Shown here: positions 57,465 through 64,000 of the stretch, one piece after another
Layout: each line of letters begins with the position of its first letter
Numbering within the stretch: position 1 is the first letter of the stretch
Source: Cyathus striatus
Taxonomy: Eukaryota; Basidiomycota; Agaricomycetes; Agaricales; Nidulariaceae
Reading direction: 5' to 3'
Assembly (NCBI GenBank): GCA_025738555.1
Contig: JAOVFP010000012.1
Coordinates: 930,001-994,000, forward strand
DNA: 64,000 bases
Translations under genes and position numbers: made by a program
The notes under the pieces: model-generated
The model's input: the letters and a program-made list of their open reading frames with translations, nothing else
Database searches by the model: none
Told to the model about the DNA's origin: nothing

Positions 57465-58791
57465 ATGCCATCCACCACCAACTCACCACGGACTGCCTCT
57501 CCAAGGACCATCAACCCGAACAGGACCACTCCTCCAAGCAAGACAAGCCCCTTCAAACGGTTCGTCATGGTCGATCAGACGACTCTATCTTCGCCTTCGA
57601 AGGCTTCAAAAGCACAAGACAAGCAAGCTCAGCTTGATAAACTAGACAAAGAGAAAGATAAAGAGGAGGAAGAAGCGCGACCGAAGAAGAGGCAGAGGGT
57701 CGGTTTGGAGGATGATGCTATGGCGAAGGAAAAGAAGGTGCAGAGAGATGAAGAGTATTATCTCACTGATGAGAATGCAAAGTGTGTTGTGCGTGTTGGG
57801 GATACATTGTTCAAAGTTCGTTTCTTCTCCTCTTATACTGGTATTGAGTATTAAATGGTGTACTCAAAAGGTGCACGAAAACCTCCTCCACCAATCGCCT
57901 CTGATGAAAGAGCACCACAAGAGATGCGGAGTGACAAGCGACGAGGCGCCTATCGTGCTTATCGCAGCTACAGTCGACGATTTCCGCGCCCTGCTCTGGG
58001 GGCTCTACCGCCTCCCCTCAGCACCCGCAGAAGAAGAGTACACAGACAACTATATATCCCTCATAGTCTCCCTCTCCACCATCTCGCACACTTACAGCTA
58101 TACAGCTCTCCATGCCTGGTCTCTATCGCACCTCAAGAAGGCAGTAGAAACTCAAGCATTCATGGACGCGTGTTCCTCCCTCACTCTCTCGCGCATTGTT
58201 GATGTCCTGGCGCTGAACCTCCCCCTGCTGACGATAGTCGAGCGTAAGTGGGCAGAAAGGGTAGTGAAAGGGGGTACACCGTCCGTCCCAGCCATGGTCG
58301 CAGCTGACAGACACAGTCTCTCTCACCTGAGAGGAATAGCGTATTACACACACATACAGGACATGCTGGACAGACAAGTACACGGCGACATAACGAAACC
58401 CTCAATCCTGCACACTGATCCCAAGTTAAGCCCTGACCAAGTTCAACGCGTTCTTTCGGGGTACTTGTCTCTAGTCACGTTCTGGGAGCGATTCCGACAA
58501 CATCCTATCCCGCTTCCTCTCGGCACGGACTGTGACGATGAAAAGCATGAGGCGTGTAAGGCGTTGTGGGAGCGGAGGTGGGGGTCTGCGATTGGGTGGA
58601 AAAGGATCTTGGGGCATAATTCTGCGGATTTGTTGGGGCTCATTGAGTGCTTGCAGGATCAGCTTAGGGGCGATGAGGAGTTGAAGGCGGGTCTTGGGGC
58701 TGTGTGTCGAGTTAAGGGGTTGGAGGGGATTAAGCTCAGGTTGGAGGAGGCGAGGGCGGGGCTTTCGGAGCATTTTGGGGGGTGTTCGTGA
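57465..58791 (+). CDS. BTB/POZ-like domain protein
   Basis: Two exons, 57465-57815 and 57871-58791, sum to 1,272 bases or 423 residues. The N-terminal third is disordered: Ser/Thr-Pro, then Lys/Glu-rich with a nuclear-localisation-like KKRQR. Next comes EYYLTDENAKCVVRVGDTLFKVHENLL, the start pattern of the BTB proteins common in basidiomycetes. It continues into a helical region containing DDFRALLWGLYRLP and LIVSLSTISHTYSYTALHAWSLSHLKKAV. Such proteins act in protein-protein contacts or as ubiquitin-ligase adaptors; the partner is unknown. The start at 57465 was preferred over an upstream in-frame ATG at 57354, which would add a non-conserved stretch. Confidence 0.75.
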
Positions 58792-59674
58792 GGTGTGGAT
58801 TGGGTTTCTTGACGTTTTGTATTATAGATGGGTTATGGTTCTTGGTGTATTTGCTAAATATGTATATAAACTTTACTGTTTTAACAAAGATCTTTTTACT
58901 ACATGGTGTGCTACGTGTAGTTGCCGCCCGCTCGAGCTGTGACACAGTGACATGTGTCACACCGTCATATTTTCGTTCTTATTCGTTCAACATGAGTACA
59001 TCTTACACTTTAATCGTTCAGGATGGTCGCAACAAGGCTCAATAATGCAACTATAATGTTTTTGTAATTAAAAGCGATGTACTACAACATATATTGAATC
59101 AGCTCACTTTTAGCGTGACATCAGCTCGAGCCGGTGAGCGGTGGTCACTTTTCCTCGTCTGTAAACTCACACATTTATACTCCGCTTCTAGTTATTGGAT
59201 TCTATGTTGCCTTGTATGCCTTGTATACAATGGTGCGTTTTTTATGTGATAAATCTGTGATGCGTAGAAGTAGGATAGCGAGCTATGTCGCCGAGCGGCA
59301 AATCGGAGCGGCGGCAACAGCTACGTGTAAGTGAATGACAGAAAACTTGCGATTCTTAGGTACAAGTTGAGTTGGGAGTATTGGTGAACAGCGCAATAGT
59401 TATCACTCATCGCAAAATTCCATAATTCTGTATAAGTACTTGCTTTCTGACTCATTCAAACACGGTACCGAACTACACATCCAGTAGCTATACAAAAGCT
59501 ACAGCTGGACGACATTGCCATATAAGGCAATCTTTTTCCTATTTCAATTAATTAATTCAAATTTCAACGACGCTCTATGTAGGCAATGTCGATGGTTCAA
59601 TTAAATGGCAGGTTTAAAAAACATATATAAATCCAGCGAATGTGCTACTAGCATTACTCTCACCATTAGCGACT
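58792..59674. other. Spacer; weak inverted repeat, no gene
   Basis: An inverted repeat TGTGACAC (58938-58945) / GTGTCACA (58954-58961) lies in it, as does ATTGCC-ATATAA-GGCAAT near 59515. No coding exon was supported. Confidence 0.35.
58938..58961. repeat. Inverted repeat with 8-base arms
   Basis: TGTGACAC and GTGTCACA are separated by eight bases that themselves contain TGACA. It may be a protein-binding site or chance. Confidence 0.4.
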
Positions 59675-60365
59675 ATGTCGTATCCGACGTACTATACTTC
59701 GCAGCCACCCCGGGCCCAAGGGTATTATTACCCCCATCCTCAGTGGCAAGGGCAAGGCCATCTGGCACAGTATTATCACTACCCCCAGCCGCCCACACAA
59801 ACACATTATGCCGGACCACCCACAAGCACCCAGTACTACTACCAACAACCGCCGCCGGTGGCGCCGCCGCATATTCACTCTAACGTTCCGACCTCCGTAC
59901 CGGTGTATGCCCAGTCCCAGCCCACCAATATTTACAGTACAAATGGCGTTGGCTATGGCAGTCAGAATATCCCTATGCAAGGGCCAGCACAGCAGACAAG
60001 TTGTCCCTATCCCTCCCATGTCCCGCCCCCACCCATCTGCATCAACCCTTACGGGCCCAATGCCGCTCCTGCCGTTAATGTGACGGCTACTGCTCCGCCT
60101 GCGCCTGAATCTAAAACGAAAGGTAGATTGCAACGAATAAAAGAAAAGTCAAAAAGAGCAGGAGCTGCACTCGGAGCGCTGTGAGTTATGGGTTATTACA
60201 TGTTGTAGGGAAATATGACTGACATTAAATAATTATAGTTGCCAGGAAATTGGTAAATATGACGAAGAAAAGCCTCAAAAGGCTGAACAGAACGAAATCG
60301 AGGAGTTGGGAAAACAGTGGGAGGCGTTGGCAGAGGACATCCAGGAGCACTGGTTTGAGGATTAA
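59675..60365 (+). CDS. Pro/Tyr/Gln-rich low-complexity protein
   Basis: Exons 59675-60180 and 60239-60365 sum to 633 bases, or 210 residues, ending TAA. The first 130 residues are made of Tyr, Pro, Gln and His repeats (for example YYYPHP, QYYHYPQPP), of the kind seen in phase-separating or cell-wall-linked proteins. A basic segment (KGRLQRIKEKSKRAG) and an acidic C-terminal helix (EIEELGKQWEALAEDIQEHWFED) follow. No signal peptide or membrane segment was seen. An ATG 33 bases upstream (59642) is in frame; the start at MSYPTYY was chosen because the upstream part is hydrophobic without a signal-like cut site. The family was not recognised. Confidence 0.6.
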
Positions 60366-60655
60366 AGATGGGCAGAATACCGGAAGGAATTTATCATAGC
60401 GATGCCCATTCGATTTACTGCATGTGCTTAATATGTATAAAAATTTGGCGATCCAATAATCTTATCTTTTACTGCATCTGCTGTATATTGTGCCACTGTA
60501 TACAAAATCTATTTACTGACTTTCTGATGGAAGACGACAATGAAACGATGGCTCCGGGGCGCATATTTAGTAACATCGTACTTTAGTCCTAAGACCATAT
60601 CCTGATTCACGCTAGCGATTCATGGGTATTAAACAAAGAATCTACTGATGTACTT
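60366..60655. other. Convergent spacer before ABC gene E
   Basis: No gene was recognised. This is the shared 3' region of two converging genes. Confidence 0.35.
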
Positions 60656-63600
60656 CTAAGTACTCTTCCCTTCCGCGATGGAATACAGAGCTTCTTTATC
60701 ACTGCTAGCATCTACCAAGGATTTAAACGTCCCTCCTTTCTTACGTATTAGTGCTTTGGGGCTGTCGAACTCAATCTGTGGTGGCGAGATTTAGAACAAA
60801 ATAAAGTTAGAGTGGGTATGATCTTACCAAGTGACCACCATCCAAAACCAGCTGTACATTTCAAAAGATCGTAAGCTCACAAGAACAGATGTCTCAAAAT
60901 GGTACTTACGATCTTGTCAGCATCCATGATGGTTTGAAGTCTATGTGCAATTGTGATAACCGTAGTGTCAGATGCTACCTGTCGACGCAAGGCCTCCTGG
61001 ATCAAAGCATCGGTTTTATAATCTTTTAACCAAACAACTCAGCCGCATCATTTTAAATTCAGAGAAATCATGTCTCACCAATTGCTGAAGTAGCTACTCA
61101 CCCAAACTAGAATCAGACACATATCCATATCAATAAAATATAACAGACCTTCATCCAAAATCAACAACTTGCTCCTACGAACAATAGCTCTCGCCAAAGC
61201 AATAATCTGACGTTGTCCCACAGAGAGGTTATTCCCCCCACTCGCTACTTGACTTTCTAAAGTGATTTTTGCTTCATCTGGCATGTCAGATTGAAGAGTG
61301 AATAGACCGGAATCTCGAAGGGCAGAATTAAGCGTTTCGTCATTGTATTGATCAAACGGGTCTAAGTTTTTTCGTATTGTTCCTAGATGTAATGTAAGAT
61401 TTTCGAGATAATGTAAGAGGACGGGTACGTACCACTTAGTAATTCAGGCTGAAAAGCAGTCAGTGAAAGGATTTATTACAAATATGATAATGCGCACCAC
61501 TTGTGGAATGATAGTAATATTGGATCTTAGAGCATCGAGGTTCAAATCTTTTGTGTTTATCCCGTCATAATAGATGTCTCCTTCTGTAATTATGCAACGA
61601 AGCAACGACAGAGCAAGAGAACTCTAAATAAAAGGCTTTAGACATTGATCTGTTTTAGTTTAAGTAACAAACCTTTCCGCTCCCAGTTCTGCCAACTACA
61701 TGAAATGATTAATCAGAAAATATGCCAGCTGGACATAAGATATATAGTACTACCAATTCCGACACGCTCTCCCGATTGAATATTAAATGTAAGTTCATGT
61801 AATACCCTCGGACCATTCTGTTAAAGTGTTAATAACCATCCTGAGACAATAGAAAGGTACTTCTCACAGTAGAATATTGTGCAGATAGTTTATCTACATG
61901 CAGTTCTCCACTGGTAGGCCAAGCCGCAGGTGGCACTCCAGATTGAGTTGATTGAGGCTCGTGTTCTGGTCTTTCCAGATACGCCAAAATGCGTTCAAGA
62001 CTAGTCAAGGGCGTCAAAAAAATCCTACGTCAGTGGACAAAAGACTTCAAATACCTATTACTGCGAATTTGGAAATGATTAAAGAGATCGATCGTTGTCA
62101 GAGTATAGGAGCAAATCTCTAACGATAATGTCAGGGATAGACCACCGGTTGTCACATTCGTAGTGCGGCGATAAAGAAGGAACGCAGCTAAAGATGAGCT
62201 TAAGAATGCACTAAGAGCATCGATGCGCACTCCCATCCATCGGTTGAGAATAAATGATACTCTTGCCATTCTGGTGTAGTTGTCAATTTTATCTCTGGAC
62301 TCGAGTTTAAATGCATCCTGGGCACCATATGCACGAATGGATACTAAACGGTTACAGTTAAAGTTACATATGATATATAGCTATGAATCACACTTACCGA
62401 GACCGAATATAGATGCATGAAGGTGAGATAACACTGGCGCTTTGGCAGTACTGGGATATAATATTAGAGCGCGTTTACATAAGTAATGCGTAACACATTC
62501 ACCTCATTTCCCTGTTAATTGGCAACTTTGCCTTTAGGTATAGCTGAGCGGTGTAGTATCCAATAATGGCGATGAAAAGCCCCGGAATTAAAGACATTGG
62601 ATTGACGAGCACGATAATCAATAGCTTATTGAATAATGAGATAGCAGTTTCGGTTACTGCCCAGCAAAGGATAGCCAGTGATCCATCAATGGATGATATA
62701 TCCCTGGTACATCTTGTAATAATTCGAGATACAGGTGTTTTATCAACCCATCTATATATATCGTCAGTAATCAGGCAATAACCGACGGAAATAAATCACC
62801 TCAAAGTTGTTGTTAGAACCGATGTTAGCAACAGTTTATGTATTTCTCTGGAAGCCCGGAGAATGCCCGTGACATAAAAAAGGAAGGCGAAGCAATAGAA
62901 AATCACTGAGATGAAAAGGATAGCCGCATAAATCGATACATATCTGTGAAGAAATTAAGAAATAATCCAGATCAGGCGTTGAATTATAAACTCACTTCCA
63001 AACTGAAACTTCCGATGGGTGATGGGTATCATACTGCGCACCCCAATAACCCATGAACCAAGTTTGAAAGATGGTGCTAAGATCGGTCGAAATAATGCCC
63101 GCAAGGACAATAGTCAAGAAAGTAAGAGGGTGCTTTCCACCAAGGTGGAAAAGGAAAAGGCGTATTGCTTTCCAAGAAACTATGCCTTTCTCGACTTCCT
63201 CGGCATCCACCAACTTCCCATCTGAATCATCGCTTTCTTTCGGAACTTCTGGTTCCAAGGATGACAAGGAATCGTCGACCTCTTTCATGGTAGTCAGTAA
63301 TGACTTGCCATCGATGGAGTTACCGATCACGCGAGCATTGCCATTAGTGTCAATAGAAACGACACAATCCGCCTTCGTCGTAAGCGAGGAGTTGTGGGTC
63401 TGTATTAAAGCAATGAGCACTGCATGACGTTGAAGTTTGATAGAGAGACACATACCACTAAGATAACTGTCCTTCCTCTAAGCAAGTCACCCTTTATGCA
63501 CGTATCAATTATTGCCTTCGAACTAAGTAAATATTAGCCATGCACACATCGATACAGGCTTAATGCCTTACGTATGAGCGTCTAATGCGGCAAGAATATC

Positions 63601-64000
63601 ATCGAGCAAAAGTATTTCGGCCGAAGAATAGACCGCTCTGGCAAGTGTTATTCTCGCCTGAGAACTCAGTTAGTTGGCTAAAAGAGCTTGACCACTTAAT
63701 AAAATACCTTCTGACCACCGCTTCAGCGATTAAAATATAAATATACGTTAGGCATAAAGAAAAAAGATTTCCACAAACCCAAGTGTCAAGCCACGTTCTC
63801 CGACTTCAGTCATATCTCCAGCGCTAAACGAAGAGAGATCCTTATACAATGCACACTGGCGGATAACTGTTTAAAGCGCTTAATCAATCTACCTTGAGGT
63901 AGTAGATGGACTCCATATACCTTTATCGTAGCGAGTTTGGTCGAAGGGAGAGCCAAACAGAATATTACTTCGAACAGTATCATTTTGAATCCAAGATTCC
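60656..64000 (-). CDS. ABC transporter E, ABCC/MRP type, partial
   Basis: The minus-strand gene has its stop TAG at 60656-60658 and its 5' part beyond the window. Visible, in protein order, are the end of NBD1 (ESWIQNDTVRSNILFGSPFD; SGGQK split by intron 63658-63707; [12 protein letters not shown]), the charged NBD1-TMD2 linker (about 63400-63200) and TMD2. NBD2 follows, with [16 protein letters not shown] and LDEATSAID carried on a 15-base microexon (61079-61093). The C-terminal tail is ALIRKKGGTFKSLVD. Exon borders in the NBDs match A-D. It is inverted relative to them and the most divergent by eye. It shares with D the intron inside the signature, which suggests A-C lost it. Confidence 0.88.

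Overview
The window looks like an Agaricomycete (mushroom-forming basidiomycete) nuclear genome. The evidence is gene density, many 45-70 base introns with GT..AG (some GC..AG) borders, very short exons, a Rep/helicase Helitron and a chromodomain Ty3/gypsy element. All calls come from reading the sequence; no database search was run.

Left third (1-16.4 kb): a nested set of mobile elements. A Helitron (73-16282) lies inside what reads as a 58-base intron of a minus-strand host gene whose exons flank it (1-57 and from 16326 upward). It carries a Rep/Pif1-type helicase gene and a spliced companion gene with an OB-fold-like look (14993-16057). Two copies of one LTR family have inserted into the Rep/helicase gene: a solo LTR (1119-1884, repeat CACAG) and a full 8.16 kb Ty3/gypsy chromovirus (3343-11501, minus strand, repeat GCATT). 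The chromovirus has two 766-base LTRs that differ at two positions by eye. It also carries an antisense, spliced gene with a Zn2Cys6-type cysteine pattern, and a primer-binding site that suggests Tf1-like self-priming.

Middle (17.8-48.7 kb): a tandem cluster of four large ABCC-type (MRP/YBT1-like) ABC transporter genes on the plus strand, here called A, B, C and D. Each has about 32 exons, an N-terminal TMD0 region, and two membrane-domain/ATPase halves. Between C and D lie a CGI121 (KEOPS complex) gene, a relic of another ABC copy, and a repeat-rich spacer. A fifth, divergent copy (E) runs in from the right edge on the minus strand (60656 to beyond 64000).

Right (49.5-60.4 kb): a steroid 5-alpha-reductase-like gene, a secreted and possibly GPI-anchored protein gene, a BTB/POZ-like gene, a Pro/Tyr-rich gene and three small minus-strand hypothetical genes.

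Several reading frames are broken by one missing base: eight sites in the LTR element, one in the 5-alpha-reductase-like gene and one in the secreted-protein gene. All shifts have the same sign and several lie in homopolymers. Base-calling or polishing error is therefore a serious alternative to true gene decay.
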